Source: Chryseobacterium oryctis
GTDB taxonomy: Bacteria; Bacteroidota; Bacteroidia; Flavobacteriales; Weeksellaceae
Reading direction: 5' to 3'
Assembly: GCF_025971925.1 (NCBI RefSeq)
Contig: NZ_JAPDHV010000004.1
Location: forward strand, 310,001 to 374,000
Length of the DNA stretch: 64,000 nt
Below the pieces are notes generated by a model. That model made no database searches, was not told where the DNA came from, and was given only the letters and a program-made list of their open reading frames with translations. Positions 25,752 to 34,909 of the stretch are shown here, piece by piece (the stretch's first letter is position 1; each line of letters opens with the position of its first letter). Made by a program: the position numbers and the translations under genes.

Positions 25752-26228
25752 ATGAAAACAAAAATGTACTTTTCATTTTGCTTGCTATTGTTTTTTTTCG
25801 TGAGTTTTGCTCAAGTGTCAGTAAATGCTTCTGGCGGAAATACAACAAATGCTGGTAATTCGATTTCATATTCGATAGGTCAGCCCTTTTATCATCAAAC
25901 AAGCGGTGGAGAAATGACAATTACAGAAGGTGTTCAACAGCCTTTTGAAATAACAACTTTAGGAACAGTTGATTACCTAGGGATACAATTGGATGCAAAA
26001 GTTTATCCTAATCCGACTTCTTCATTACTTTTTCTTAAAGTAGAGGGTATTTCTCTTAAAAATTTAAGTTATAAGATGTTTGATTCTTCAGGAAGAGTTC
26101 TTTTTCAGGAAAAGATAAAACAGACTGAAACGTCGATTGATATGACTGCTAAAGCTTCCGGTACCTATATTTTAAGTGTACTGAATGCTGAAAGTACTAT
26201 TAAAATTTTCAAAATACTTAAAAACTAA
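25752..26228 (+). CDS. T9SS type A sorting-domain protein, small
   Basis: A 158-residue exported protein. The signal peptide ends near FFVSFAQ. The short mature N part has the pattern NSISYSIGQPFYHQT and TEGVQQPFEI, common in small Bacteroidetes surface proteins. From about residue 83 comes the type A C-terminal sorting domain: VYPNPTSSLLFLKV, then SGTYILSVLNAESTIKIFKI. That domain sends proteins through the type IX system and is removed on attachment. It is followed 15 bp later by the tail-fibre-like gene, so the two form an operon. A GTTG / TAACTTAG promoter-like pair with a 19-bp spacer ends at 25721. Confidence 0.88.
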   Translation: MKTKMYFSFCLLLFFFVSFAQVSVNASGGNTTNAGNSISYSIGQPFYHQTSGGEMTITEGVQQPFEITTLGTVDYLGIQLDAKVYPNPTSSLLFLKVEGISLKNLSYKMFDSSGRVLFQEKIKQTETSIDMTAKASGTYILSVLNAESTIKIFKILKN

Positions 26229-26243
26229 TACTAAAATAAAACC

Positions 26244-28169
26244 ATGAAAAATTTTTCTTACCTAGTGAAATCAGCCATATTGGCTTACTTCACTTTATTA
26301 TTCCAGGATTTTAATGCTCAAGCACCTGATAAAATGAGTTATCAGGCTGTTGTGAGAAATGCAAGTAACGCTTTGGTAGCTAACCAAGCCATTGGTGTAA
26401 GAATAAGTGTGCTAAAAACGTCTCCCGCAGGTACTGAAGTTTATAAAGAGGTTTTTGCTCCTAATCCGACAACGAGTGTGACTGGGCTTTTATCTTTAGA
26501 AATAGGTTCAGGAACCCCTGTCACAGGTACCTTTTCATCTATTGACTGGTCTGCAGGACCTTATTTTGTGAAAGTAGAGATTGATCCTTCAGGAGGAACA
26601 AGCTATTCTCTTACCTCAAATTCTCAGCTTTTAAGTGTGCCTTATGCATTGTTTGCTAAATCGACTTCAGGAATGGCAGGAAATGTGAATACTATTCCAA
26701 GATTTACTACAACTACTACCATAGGAAATTCACAAATAATAGATGATGGTACGAGTGTAGGTTTAAATGTAGGAACATTAAATAGTAACGTGAAATTTCA
26801 GGTGGAAGCAGGAGCAATAGGTAATACAATTAGAGGAACTTTATCTGGGGTTCCTGCAACTTCTATTGCTACAGCAGGTTCTATATATGGAGAATCTACT
26901 ACCGGAATTGGTGTAATTGGAGTGAGTGGTTCTCAAAATGGTGTTTATGGTTTATCCACAGGAACTTTAGGAGGTACAGTCGGCGTTGCAACAGGTACTG
27001 GTAATGGGATTTGGGGAGTTGCTACAGGAGCAGGTGTTGCTGGTCTTTTTGATGGGGGTACTGCTGGTCGTGGTATTATTGTGTATAATGGAGCTTCAGG
27101 ATTCGGAACAAGTACACCTACAGCAAGATTGGAAGTAAGACAACCTTCAACGCCAGTTGCTGGATTGGATGATAATGCCGCTATTATTGGATATTCTTAT
27201 AGTACTACTGCTGCTAAAAAAGGAGGGATTAATGGTACATACAATACGTCTAATTATGGTACGGGAATACATGGTACAGGATATCAAGGTGTAGATTTAA
27301 TCGATGCAGATGCTAACTTTAGTACAGGAAATCAAGATATAGGTGTATATGGCTCAGCAAATACAGTCGGAGTTGAAGGTACTTCCATCGGTGGTATTGG
27401 TGTCATTGGATATAATAGAAATTCATCTTTTGCAGCAACTACAGGTGGTGGTAATACTTATGGAGTTTACGGATATGCTAATACACTTGGGGGCGCAACT
27501 GTACCAGCAACGCGTTACGGAGTTTATGGATATGCAACAGGAGCAGCTACCAATTATGCTGGATATTTTTCTGGAAATGTTCAGATTACAGGTTCTATTG
27601 CTAAAGGAAGTGGAACGTTTAAAATAGATCATCCACTGGATCCTGAAAACAAATATTTGTATCATAGTTTTGTAGAAAGCCCAGATATGATGAATGTATA
27701 TAACGGAAATATTACAACTGATAACAATGGCTATGCTACAGTAAAATTACCGGAATATTTTGGTGCATTAAACAAAGACTTCCGTTATCAGTTAACAGTT
27801 ATCGGAACTTTTGCAAACGCTATTATCTCTGAAGAAATTAAAGATAATACTTTTGTGGTAAGAACAGATAAGCCTTTAGTGAAAGTAAGCTGGCAGGTTA
27901 CAGGTATAAGAAACGATGGTTATGCAAAAGCGCACCGTGTTGTACCTGAAGTTGAAAAAGAGCCTGAAATGAAAGGGAAATATCTTCATCCTGTAGAATT
28001 GGGCAAATCGAGAAGCTTAGGAATTGATGAATATACTCGTCCTAAAGATGCTTCGGAAATTAAAAAAGACATAAAAACTAATAATGATACACAAAAACCT
28101 GCTTCATTTCAACAGAATAAAGACGAAATAGCAGGTGCTATGATTAAAGATAAAGCAGCTGAAAAGTAA
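26244..28169 (+). CDS. Large exported tail-fibre-like protein
   Basis: A 641-residue exported protein. The signal peptide ends near FQDFNAQ. Residues about 24-140 form a domain widespread in Bacteroidetes: MSYQAVVRNASNALV to LLSVPYALFAKS. A Gly/Thr-rich middle (150-440) has repeated GVYG/GIGVIG turns as in beta-helical fibres. A C-terminal domain starts at about 455 (FKIDHPLDPENKYLYHSFVE), known from tail-fibre and surface proteins, and the last 60 residues are Lys-rich and disordered. It lacks a T9SS tail although its operon partner has one. Probable role is a surface fibre or adhesin; no phage genes surround it. Confidence 0.8.
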   Translation: MKNFSYLVKSAILAYFTLLFQDFNAQAPDKMSYQAVVRNASNALVANQAIGVRISVLKTSPAGTEVYKEVFAPNPTTSVTGLLSLEIGSGTPVTGTFSSIDWSAGPYFVKVEIDPSGGTSYSLTSNSQLLSVPYALFAKSTSGMAGNVNTIPRFTTTTTIGNSQIIDDGTSVGLNVGTLNSNVKFQVEAGAIGNTIRGTLSGVPATSIATAGSIYGESTTGIGVIGVSGSQNGVYGLSTGTLGGTVGVATGTGNGIWGVATGAGVAGLFDGGTAGRGIIVYNGASGFGTSTPTARLEVRQPSTPVAGLDDNAAIIGYSYSTTAAKKGGINGTYNTSNYGTGIHGTGYQGVDLIDADANFSTGNQDIGVYGSANTVGVEGTSIGGIGVIGYNRNSSFAATTGGGNTYGVYGYANTLGGATVPATRYGVYGYATGAATNYAGYFSGNVQITGSIAKGSGTFKIDHPLDPENKYLYHSFVESPDMMNVYNGNITTDNNGYATVKLPEYFGALNKDFRYQLTVIGTFANAIISEEIKDNTFVVRTDKPLVKVSWQVTGIRNDGYAKAHRVVPEVEKEPEMKGKYLHPVELGKSRSLGIDEYTRPKDASEIKKDIKTNNDTQKPASFQQNKDEIAGAMIKDKAAEK

Positions 28170-28195
28170 TTTTTTCATTTTTTTTGTAAAAGAAT

Positions 28196-28227
28196 CAGCT
28201 ACCTAAAATAGAGTAGCTGGTTTTTTA
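28196..28227 (+). terminator. Terminator after the fibre-like gene
   Basis: CAGCTAC / GTAGCTG arms with a 10-base loop and TTTTTT behind. Confidence 0.82.
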
Positions 28228-28318
28228 TGTACTGTATTTCAGTTTGTAATAAATTAATTTTAATAGTTTTGTTTATGATTTATAAGAAATGGAAGATTTT
28301 TAATTATTTTATTTTCTA

Positions 28319-28326
28319 TATCTTTG
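28319..28326 (+). promoter_or_regulatory. -7 box of the CBS/CorC gene
   Basis: TATCTTTG, 26 bp before the ATG at 28353, matches TAnnTTTG. Confidence 0.68.
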
Positions 28327-28352
28327 TAAAATAAATTTTATATAATTTTTAA

Positions 28353-29711
28353 ATGGACTCTGACATAGTCAGGCTTTTGTTAGCCTTATTTCTAGTTTTA
28401 TTAAATGGCTTTTTCGTAGCCGCAGAATTTTCAATTGTAAAAGTACGTTATTCACAAATCCAGCTAAAAGCTGCAGAAGGTAATTCTATGGCTAAACAAG
28501 CTGAACATATTATTAAACACTTAGACGCATATCTTTCAGCAACACAGCTTGGTATTACCTTGGCATCTCTTGCTTTAGGTTTTGTTGGGGAAAGTGCACT
28601 TCATCATATCGTAGAAAAGGGATTGATCTATTTTAATTTCGATTTTAGTGCATCTACGGTTTCTACAATTTCTTTAGTAACGAGTTTTGTTCTGATTACA
28701 ATAATGCATATCGTATTTGGAGAATTGGTGCCAAAATCGATTGCCATTAGGAAATCGGAGCCGACTACAATGGCTATTGCATATCCATTGCGTTGGTTTA
28801 CAAGTGTGTTTAAACCTTTTATTTGGTTAATGAACTCAATGTCGAATGGATTTTTGAGATTAATAAATATTCCCCCGGCGACGGATTCTGATATTCACTC
28901 TACGGAAGAGTTGCAATTGTTGGTAAAGCAGAGTGCAGATAGTGGAGAAATTGAGGAAGAAAATTACGAGATTATTAAAAATGCATTTGATTTTACTGAT
29001 CATTCTGCAAAACAAATCATGGTTCCTCGTCAAAATATTACTTCAATTGACTTTGAGGAAGATATCAACGAAATTATTAATAAAATAATGGAAAGCGGAT
29101 ATTCACGTATTCCTGTTTATTTAGACTCGATTGATAATATTATTGGGGTTTTCTATACAAAAGAAATTATTAGAGAATTTGTCAAAAGTAAAGGAGGATT
29201 AACACATGAGGATTTGAAAGACTTAATGCGTGAAGCCTTTTTTGTAGTAGGAAGTAAAAAGATTTCAGATTTATTAAAAGTTTTCCAGCAGAAAAAACAA
29301 CACTTGGCAATTGTTATTGATGAGTTTGGAGGTACGGAAGGTATCATAACTCTTGAAGATATTTTGGAGGAGTTGGTAGGTGAAATTCAGGATGAGGAAG
29401 ATGATGAAGAAAAGATAGTAGATAAAATAGGAGAAAATACCTATTGGGTTCAGGCTACACAACCTTTAGATGAAATTAATGAGTTTTTACCTAAAAAATT
29501 ACCACTTTCAGAAGAAAGTGATTATAATTCATTAGCAGGGTTTATTCTTCATGAGTTGGAGGATATTCCAGAGGAAAATCAAGAATTTGATCTTGAAGAT
29601 TATCATTTTAAAATACTGAAAATGAATAATAAGAGCGTAGAGCTTGTAGAGTTGGTTTATGATGAACCGGATGTTGTGAGTGATATGGCTGACAAATTGG
29701 GAGAAGCTTAA
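28353..29711 (+). CDS. CNNM/CBS-pair membrane protein (CorC/HlyC type)
   Basis: A 452-residue member of the UPF0053 family. A DUF21 membrane domain with four helices (about 1-190) starts LLALFLVLLNGFFVAAEFSIVK. A CBS pair follows (about 215-335) with MVPRQNI and the DEFGGTEGIITLEDILEELVGEI motif. The C-terminal CorC_HlyC domain (about 370-440) binds small ligands or helps localisation. These proteins are linked to Mg2+/Co2+ efflux; the old hemolysin name is not supported by sequence. The next gene, clpS, begins 12 bp later. Confidence 0.92.
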   Translation: MDSDIVRLLLALFLVLLNGFFVAAEFSIVKVRYSQIQLKAAEGNSMAKQAEHIIKHLDAYLSATQLGITLASLALGFVGESALHHIVEKGLIYFNFDFSASTVSTISLVTSFVLITIMHIVFGELVPKSIAIRKSEPTTMAIAYPLRWFTSVFKPFIWLMNSMSNGFLRLINIPPATDSDIHSTEELQLLVKQSADSGEIEEENYEIIKNAFDFTDHSAKQIMVPRQNITSIDFEEDINEIINKIMESGYSRIPVYLDSIDNIIGVFYTKEIIREFVKSKGGLTHEDLKDLMREAFFVVGSKKISDLLKVFQQKKQHLAIVIDEFGGTEGIITLEDILEELVGEIQDEEDDEEKIVDKIGENTYWVQATQPLDEINEFLPKKLPLSEESDYNSLAGFILHELEDIPEENQEFDLEDYHFKILKMNNKSVELVELVYDEPDVVSDMADKLGEA

Positions 29712-29723
29712 AATTTAACTATA

Positions 29724-30026
29724 ATGTTTTTCAATACGATAAAAGATTATGATGATCCAAAACGTAAATACGAGGAAGAAGTTCTTGTTTTGGATGATAC
29801 AGACGAAGTTTATAAATTAGTTTTGCATAATGATGATATCCATACTTTTGATTATGTAATCGAATGTTTGATGGAAATTTGTAAACATACTTTAGAACAG
29901 GCTGAGCAATGTACCATTTTAGTGCATTATAAAGGTAAATGTACAGTGAAAACAGGTTCGATGGATTTACTGAAACCAATGCACGAAAAGCTGATTTCAA
30001 GAAGTTTAACAAGCGAAATAGTATAA
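29724..30026 (+). CDS. clpS: ATP-dependent Clp protease adaptor ClpS
   Basis: A 100-residue ClpS. After a disordered N terminus, the core is YKLVLHNDDIHTFDYVIECL with Asn/Asp residues that line the N-degron pocket, then CTILVHYKGKCTVKTG. ClpS delivers N-end-rule substrates to ClpA or ClpC. It is in a two-gene unit with the CBS membrane protein and followed by a hairpin terminator. Confidence 0.93.
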   Translation: MFFNTIKDYDDPKRKYEEEVLVLDDTDEVYKLVLHNDDIHTFDYVIECLMEICKHTLEQAEQCTILVHYKGKCTVKTGSMDLLKPMHEKLISRSLTSEIV

Positions 30027-30062
30027 AGAAAGCTCTAACAATTGTTAGGGCTTTCTTGTTTT
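30026..30062 (+). terminator. Terminator of clpS
   Basis: AAGAAAGC / GCTTTCTT and CTAACA / TGTTAG stems separated by a mismatch, with a TTTTT run behind. Confidence 0.8.
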
Positions 30063-30192
30063 TATATAATTCTTAAAAATGGAAACATTTTTTTTCTTAT
30101 TATATATATTTTTAAGAAAAAAATGTTGTTTTATTACGTATTTATATTATTTTAGTTTAACCAAAAAATTACACCAAATTTTATAAATATAT

Positions 30193-32040
30193 ATGAAACT
30201 AAAAATTAATTCGTTAGTTGTTGGGTGCATGCTTTCTTTTTCAATATTAGCAGCCCAGGAATCACCATTTGAAGCTTCAGCACAAAGATGGATTACTCAA
30301 AATTCTAGAGATTTAGGAATTACAAATTTCACTCAGCTTAAACTCAGTTTTGTAAAGAAAGGAAGTTCAGGGGAAACATTACGTTTCCAGCAAATGCTAA
30401 AAAATGTACCTGTTTTTCAATCGGAAATTATAGTACATTTTAATAAAGAAGGTAAAATTACCTATACTTCTGCGGAAAGTGTAAGAAAAGGACTGAAGGA
30501 AATAAATATAATACCTTCATTCTCTTCAGAGGATGCTCTTAGAAAAGGACATCTTGCTTCCAAATCAAAAGGAGATATAACTCATGAAGATACTAAACTT
30601 TATGTTTATCTTACAGAAGAAGGGGAAACTAAGTTAGTATATAGAGTTCTTACAAGTTCTTACGAGAACCCAGGAAGTTGGGAAACTATTATTGATGCTC
30701 AGACAGGAGACATAATAAGTGTAAAAGATATTGCGGTTTATTATAGAGATAAGGATGGTATAAATCCTGGTAAAAAGAAAAATAAGAAAAATTCTCAAGT
30801 TAAAAAAGGTTCAGTATCGGGAACTGGATATATTTTTAATCCAGATCCTCTATCTAAGACAGGTTCTACTTACGGAGGACAGTATGTAGATGGTAATGAT
30901 GCTACCAATGCAAGTTTAGATGCTGCAAGAACTTTGGTAACTATCCCTGAATTAGATTTAACAGCAGGTGTTTATAAACTAAAGGGAACTTATGCTGAAA
31001 TTAAAGAATTAGAAACTCCTAACAAAGGTCTTTTTACTCAATCAAGTAATCAGTTTTTATTTAATAGAGAACAAGATGGTTTTGAGGCGGTAAATGCATA
31101 TTGGCACATTGATAATAATCTTAGATATATCAATGAGACACTGGGTATAAACTGTCGACCTTCCATGAATAATGGAGTTGTGGCATTCGATCCTCATGGT
31201 GAAGATGGAGATGATAATTCACATTATGATCCTGTTAGTCAGGTTTTAGTTTTCGGTGAAGGGTGCGTAGATGATGCGGAAGATGCTGATGTGGTTTTAC
31301 ATGAGTTAGGACACGGGATACATGATTGGTTGACTAATGGTGGACTATCTCAGGTTGATGGGTTGAGTGAAGGATGTGGAGATTATTGGGCACAATCATA
31401 TAGTAGAAGTTTGAATCAGTGGCCATCAACGGCTCCTCAATATCACTGGGTTTTTAATTGGGATGGTCATAATTCTTGTTGGGGAGGAAGAACTACTAAT
31501 TACACGGTACTTTTCCCAGGTAGTGGAACGATTCATATAAAAGGTCAGATTTGGGCATCTGCTCTTATGAGAATTTATGATAAAATTGGAAAAGAAAAAA
31601 CGGACAGAGCTTTTCTTGAAGGATTAGCGATGACGGGTTCAAGTACTGGTCAGCAAAACGCTGCGATTGCTGTGAGACAAGCCGCTATAGATATGTTAGG
31701 ACAGTACGGATTCAATTGTAATGATATAACTCAAATGACACAAGAATTTACCGCTGCAGGATATACATTACCAGCTTATAATTGTTCATTAAGTGTTAAA
31801 GACATTACTAAAAAAGATATTGTTTCAATTTATCCTAATCCGGTTTCTGATATATTGAATATCTCTGCTAAACTTGAAAAAGAAGAAAAAGTAGAAATTT
31901 TTAATATAGAAGGAAGAAAGGTTTTAGAAACAACAATTTCGAATGATAAGAATAAAATTAATGTTTCAAATCTTACAACAGGTGATTATATTTTAACCAT
32001 AAAAGGGATTAATTTATCATCCAAGTTTGTAAAGAAATAA
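30193..32040 (+). CDS. Secreted zinc metallopeptidase with T9SS tail (M36/fungalysin-like)
   Basis: A 615-residue preproprotein. A signal peptide (about 1-22) precedes an FTP/PepSY-type propeptide (about 45-190), then the catalytic domain with HELGH (370-374), Glu371 as catalytic base, and the third zinc ligand probably Glu393 in SEGCGDYWAQ. This gluzincin layout fits M36/M4 relatives. The last 70 residues are a type A T9SS sorting domain (IYPNPVSDILNIS to LTTGDYILTIKG). The enzyme is expected at the cell surface or in the medium, digesting proteins. The promoter-like pair GTTG / TATTTTAG (19-bp spacer, ends 30155) resembles that of the T9SS gene at 25752. Confidence 0.9.
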   Translation: MKLKINSLVVGCMLSFSILAAQESPFEASAQRWITQNSRDLGITNFTQLKLSFVKKGSSGETLRFQQMLKNVPVFQSEIIVHFNKEGKITYTSAESVRKGLKEINIIPSFSSEDALRKGHLASKSKGDITHEDTKLYVYLTEEGETKLVYRVLTSSYENPGSWETIIDAQTGDIISVKDIAVYYRDKDGINPGKKKNKKNSQVKKGSVSGTGYIFNPDPLSKTGSTYGGQYVDGNDATNASLDAARTLVTIPELDLTAGVYKLKGTYAEIKELETPNKGLFTQSSNQFLFNREQDGFEAVNAYWHIDNNLRYINETLGINCRPSMNNGVVAFDPHGEDGDDNSHYDPVSQVLVFGEGCVDDAEDADVVLHELGHGIHDWLTNGGLSQVDGLSEGCGDYWAQSYSRSLNQWPSTAPQYHWVFNWDGHNSCWGGRTTNYTVLFPGSGTIHIKGQIWASALMRIYDKIGKEKTDRAFLEGLAMTGSSTGQQNAAIAVRQAAIDMLGQYGFNCNDITQMTQEFTAAGYTLPAYNCSLSVKDITKKDIVSIYPNPVSDILNISAKLEKEEKVEIFNIEGRKVLETTISNDKNKINVSNLTTGDYILTIKGINLSSKFVKK

Positions 32041-32053
32041 AATATAAAGATTC

Positions 32054-32083
32054 AAAATCCGGTGTTTTTACATCGGATTTTTT
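32054..32083 (+). terminator. Terminator of the metallopeptidase gene
   Basis: AAAATCCGGTG / CATCGGATTTT stem with one G-T pair and a T run. Confidence 0.8.
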
Positions 32084-32134
32084 GTTTCAAATAATTTCCT
32101 GCCGCTTTATTTTATTTGCATTAATCTAAAATAG

Positions 32135-32142
32135 TATATTTG
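32135..32142 (+). promoter_or_regulatory. -7 box of udk
   Basis: TATATTTG, 26 bp before the udk ATG. A TTTG at 32115-32118 lies upstream with a 16-bp spacer, shorter than usual. Confidence 0.68.
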
Positions 32143-32168
32143 TAAAAACTATAAAGAAACAATTAAGA

Positions 32169-32783
32169 ATGCTTGTAATAGGAATTGCTGGAGGTACAGG
32201 ATCCGGCAAAACTACGGTTGTTGATAAGATACTTCAGCAACTTGATATTGAAGGAATGAATATCCTTTCTCAAGATAATTATTATCATGATAATCAGAAT
32301 CTTACTTTAGCTGAGAGAGAAGTTTTAAACTATGATCATCCTAAGTCTATTGATTTTGATTTACTTTTGAAACATGTAAAAGCTTTAAAGAATAACGAGT
32401 CTATCGAACAGCCGATTTATAGCTTTGTTACTCATTCCAGAACAGGAGATCATGTAATTGTAGAACCTAAAAATGTATTGGTAGTAGAAGGAATTTTGGT
32501 ACTTACCAATAAAGAATTATTAAAAGAGTTTGACCTTAAAGTATTCGTTCATGCTGATTCTGACGAAAGATTGATTAGAAGGATAAGGAGGGATACTCAG
32601 GAAAGAGGAAGAGATTTGAACGAGGTATTGCACCGTTATCAAACAACTCTGAAACCAATGCATCAGGAATTTATAGAACCGTCTAAAAACGATGCTGATT
32701 TGATTATTCCAAATATGAGACAAAATTCGGTAGCGATTGATTTTCTAACTACTGTTATTAAAAACTCGTTGAGAAAAAACTAA
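32169..32783 (+). CDS. udk: Uridine kinase
   Basis: A 204-residue uridine/cytidine kinase that phosphorylates uridine or cytidine with ATP or GTP in pyrimidine salvage. Walker A is GGTGSGKTT (8-16); SQDNYYHD, NYDHPKSIDFD and RLIRRIRRDTQERGRD are family signatures. Promoter at 32135-32142. It is followed at 1 bp by a DivIC-like gene. Confidence 0.94.
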   Translation: MLVIGIAGGTGSGKTTVVDKILQQLDIEGMNILSQDNYYHDNQNLTLAEREVLNYDHPKSIDFDLLLKHVKALKNNESIEQPIYSFVTHSRTGDHVIVEPKNVLVVEGILVLTNKELLKEFDLKVFVHADSDERLIRRIRRDTQERGRDLNEVLHRYQTTLKPMHQEFIEPSKNDADLIIPNMRQNSVAIDFLTTVIKNSLRKN

Positions 32784-32784
32784 A

Positions 32785-33144
32785 ATGAAAGAAAATAAAC
32801 TTATTAAAGACATCCAGCCAAAGTCTGAGACTTTGAAATTAATTCAGAAATATGTACTGAATAAATATACCATTACAATTGTTTTGTTTTTGGTATGGAT
32901 GATTTTCTTTGATAAAACTTCGTTTTTGGTAATTAATGAACTGAATGGTGAGATTAACAAGTACGAAGACCAGCTTCAATATTATAAAACCGAATACGAA
33001 AAAAATGATGCGTTTTATAAAAAATTGATGAACAATAAATCTGAAAAAGAAAAATACGCAAGAGAAAACTATTTCATGAAAAAGCCAAACGAAGAAATCT
33101 TCATTTTGGTTGTAGATAGTACGAATGTTGCGAAAAAAAAGTAA
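32785..33144 (+). CDS. Septum formation initiator-like protein (FtsB/DivIC family)
   Basis: A 119-residue bitopic protein. A short cytoplasmic part with KLIQKYVLNKY is followed by one membrane helix (about 31-45) and a coiled coil (about 50-90) ending EKYARENYFMKKPNEEIFI, the DivIC/FtsB signature region. Such proteins join the FtsL-FtsQ subcomplex of the divisome. It begins 1 bp after udk, so translation is coupled. The pairing of udk and divIC is common in the class. Confidence 0.88.
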   Translation: MKENKLIKDIQPKSETLKLIQKYVLNKYTITIVLFLVWMIFFDKTSFLVINELNGEINKYEDQLQYYKTEYEKNDAFYKKLMNNKSEKEKYARENYFMKKPNEEIFILVVDSTNVAKKK

Positions 33145-33230
33145 AGACTAATCGTGATTATCAATCTAAGACTTGATTCCTGATTAATGAATAATTAAGC
33201 CGTTGATATTTCATAAACAATTCATATCCA

Positions 33231-34394
33231 ATGTCAAATACAGATACGCTTCCAAACTGGGAAAAATTAGTACAGAAACAACTTAAAACAGAAGATATTT
33301 ATTCGGTTCTAAAAAAAGAAAATTTAGAAGGAATTAATGTAAAGCCATTCTATGATTCAGTTCAGAAACCTTTGGTAAATCTTCCTAAAGTTGAAGAAAA
33401 TACACATTTGGTAGCAAAATATCACGAAAGTTTAGAAGATGATGTTTTCGCATTTATTTTAGACCAAAATGTTGAGAATCTGGAGCAAAAAACGATTTTT
33501 GTTAATAATGTTGATTTGGCAGGACATATCCGTCCGAAGGAAGAAGACCAATATTTCTCCTTAATTGATGTTTTTGATGAAAAAACAGCTTCCATTAATG
33601 ACCAACTAGTGAAAGAATTGCTGTCAAAAGAATTCAAAAGAAGCATTTGTGTTGATATTTCTCTTCACCAAAATGCCGGAGCAGCCATTTATCAGCAACT
33701 AGGTATTGCATTAGCAAAAACAAAAGAATTGATTGAAATGTATGGTTCTGAAATTGTAAATAAACTAATTTTCAGAATTGCTATTGGAGGAAATTATTTC
33801 TTTGAAATAGCAAAATTGAGAGCTTTTAAAATCGTTTTCAATCAACTTTCTAAAGAATACGGTCTGGATGAAATACCATATATTTTTGCAGAAACTTCTT
33901 TGAGAAATAAAGCTGTTTCTGATAATGAAAACAACTTAATACGCTCTACTTTAGAACTAGCTTCGGCAATGATTGGCGGAGCAGATGCCGTTTTCAGTAA
34001 TAATTATCTTGTTGACAGAAGTACAGAAAATTCTGAAGAAATTTCTTTCAAACAACAGATAGTTTTGGCGTATGAAAGTATCATTAATGTCTTTGAAGAT
34101 GCAGCTAACGGAAGTTATTATGTAGAAGATATTACTCAACAAATTGCAGAAAAATCTTGGGCTTTATTTGTTGAAATTGAAGAAGCAGGTGGGTATTTGG
34201 AGCTTTTAAAACAGGGAATTATTCAAAAGAAAATCTTCGAACACGCTGTAGAAGAGCAAAAGTGGGTAGAAGAGGGTAAAATTAAATTAATTGGAGTTAA
34301 TTTATATCCAAAATTAGACGTTAAAAAAACAATTGAGCAACTTTATAACGAAAAAGAAATTAAAGCTGTTCGTTGGGCTGAAATGTTTGAATAA
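33231..34394 (+). CDS. mutA: Methylmalonyl-CoA mutase small (beta) subunit
   Basis: A 387-residue small subunit, starting NTDTLPNWEKLVQKQL. It has the mutase TIM-barrel but not the C-terminal cobalamin-binding domain (no DxHxxG). It normally pairs with the large MutB subunit to convert methylmalonyl-CoA and succinyl-CoA. No mutB is next to it or elsewhere in the window, while in several flavobacteria it follows directly. The gene ends with TAATG, overlapping the DinB start. Confidence 0.9.
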   Translation: MSNTDTLPNWEKLVQKQLKTEDIYSVLKKENLEGINVKPFYDSVQKPLVNLPKVEENTHLVAKYHESLEDDVFAFILDQNVENLEQKTIFVNNVDLAGHIRPKEEDQYFSLIDVFDEKTASINDQLVKELLSKEFKRSICVDISLHQNAGAAIYQQLGIALAKTKELIEMYGSEIVNKLIFRIAIGGNYFFEIAKLRAFKIVFNQLSKEYGLDEIPYIFAETSLRNKAVSDNENNLIRSTLELASAMIGGADAVFSNNYLVDRSTENSEEISFKQQIVLAYESIINVFEDAANGSYYVEDITQQIAEKSWALFVEIEEAGGYLELLKQGIIQKKIFEHAVEEQKWVEEGKIKLIGVNLYPKLDVKKTIEQLYNEKEIKAVRWAEMFE

Positions 34395-34834
34395 TGAAAG
34401 AAAAACTAATAGACCTTTTTGAATACACTTATCATTTCAACAAAGAAATGATTAAAGTTATAACAGAGAATCTTGATAAAGTAGATGAAAAAACAATAAG
34501 TTTGATTAATCATACTTTAAATGCTCAGCAAATCTGGAACTCAAGAATTTTAGGAGAGAAAACATTTGATGTATGGCAAATTAATCCGTTTGAAAGTCTT
34601 GATTCTATTAATAATGAGAACTTTGAGAAAAGTATTTATATTATTAAAAATTTAGATTTGGAGGCGAAAAGAGACTACCAAAATTCAAAAGGAATAAAGT
34701 TTGAAAACAGTGTTTTTGAAATGCTTTTCCATGTTATCAATCATTCGACTTATCATAGAGGGCAAATCAATTCATTGCTCAAACAGTGTGGTGTAGAGCC
34801 TATATTAACGGATTATATTTTTTATAAAAGATAA
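34394..34834 (+). CDS. DinB-family putative metal-dependent protein
   Basis: A 146-residue four-helix bundle protein of the DinB/YfiT superfamily. Likely metal ligands are the N-terminal His in LINHTLNAQQIW and the pair in HVINHSTYHRGQI. Family members include thiol-dependent transferases and DNA-damage-induced proteins; here the reaction is unknown. Start overlaps the mutA stop by one base (TAATG), showing translational coupling. The GxxExxY unit begins 18 bp after its stop. Confidence 0.85.
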   Translation: MKEKLIDLFEYTYHFNKEMIKVITENLDKVDEKTISLINHTLNAQQIWNSRILGEKTFDVWQINPFESLDSINNENFEKSIYIIKNLDLEAKRDYQNSKGIKFENSVFEMLFHVINHSTYHRGQINSLLKQCGVEPILTDYIFYKR

Positions 34835-34851
34835 ATTTGGGTAAATCATTG

Positions 34852-34883
34852 TTCCCACAGATTTCTCAGATGACACAGTTTTT
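34852..34883. repeat. Left inverted repeat of GxxExxY unit
   Basis: A 32-base sequence beginning TTCCCACAGATTTC. It is matched in inverted orientation at 35297-35329, with about 27 of 33 aligned positions identical, the first 14 bases perfectly. Confidence 0.75.
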
Positions 34884-34909
34884 GTAAATTACAAATAAAT
34901 TCTGCACAA

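Noticed and set aside
26244..28169. Prophage tail-fibre gene
   Set aside because: The fibre-like domains are common in Bacteroidetes surface proteins; there is a signal peptide, a T9SS partner gene and no other phage gene nearby.
28353..29711. Hemolysin
   Set aside because: The name is historical; the DUF21-CBS-CorC layout is a CNNM/CorC-type ion transport-related protein with no cytolytic feature.
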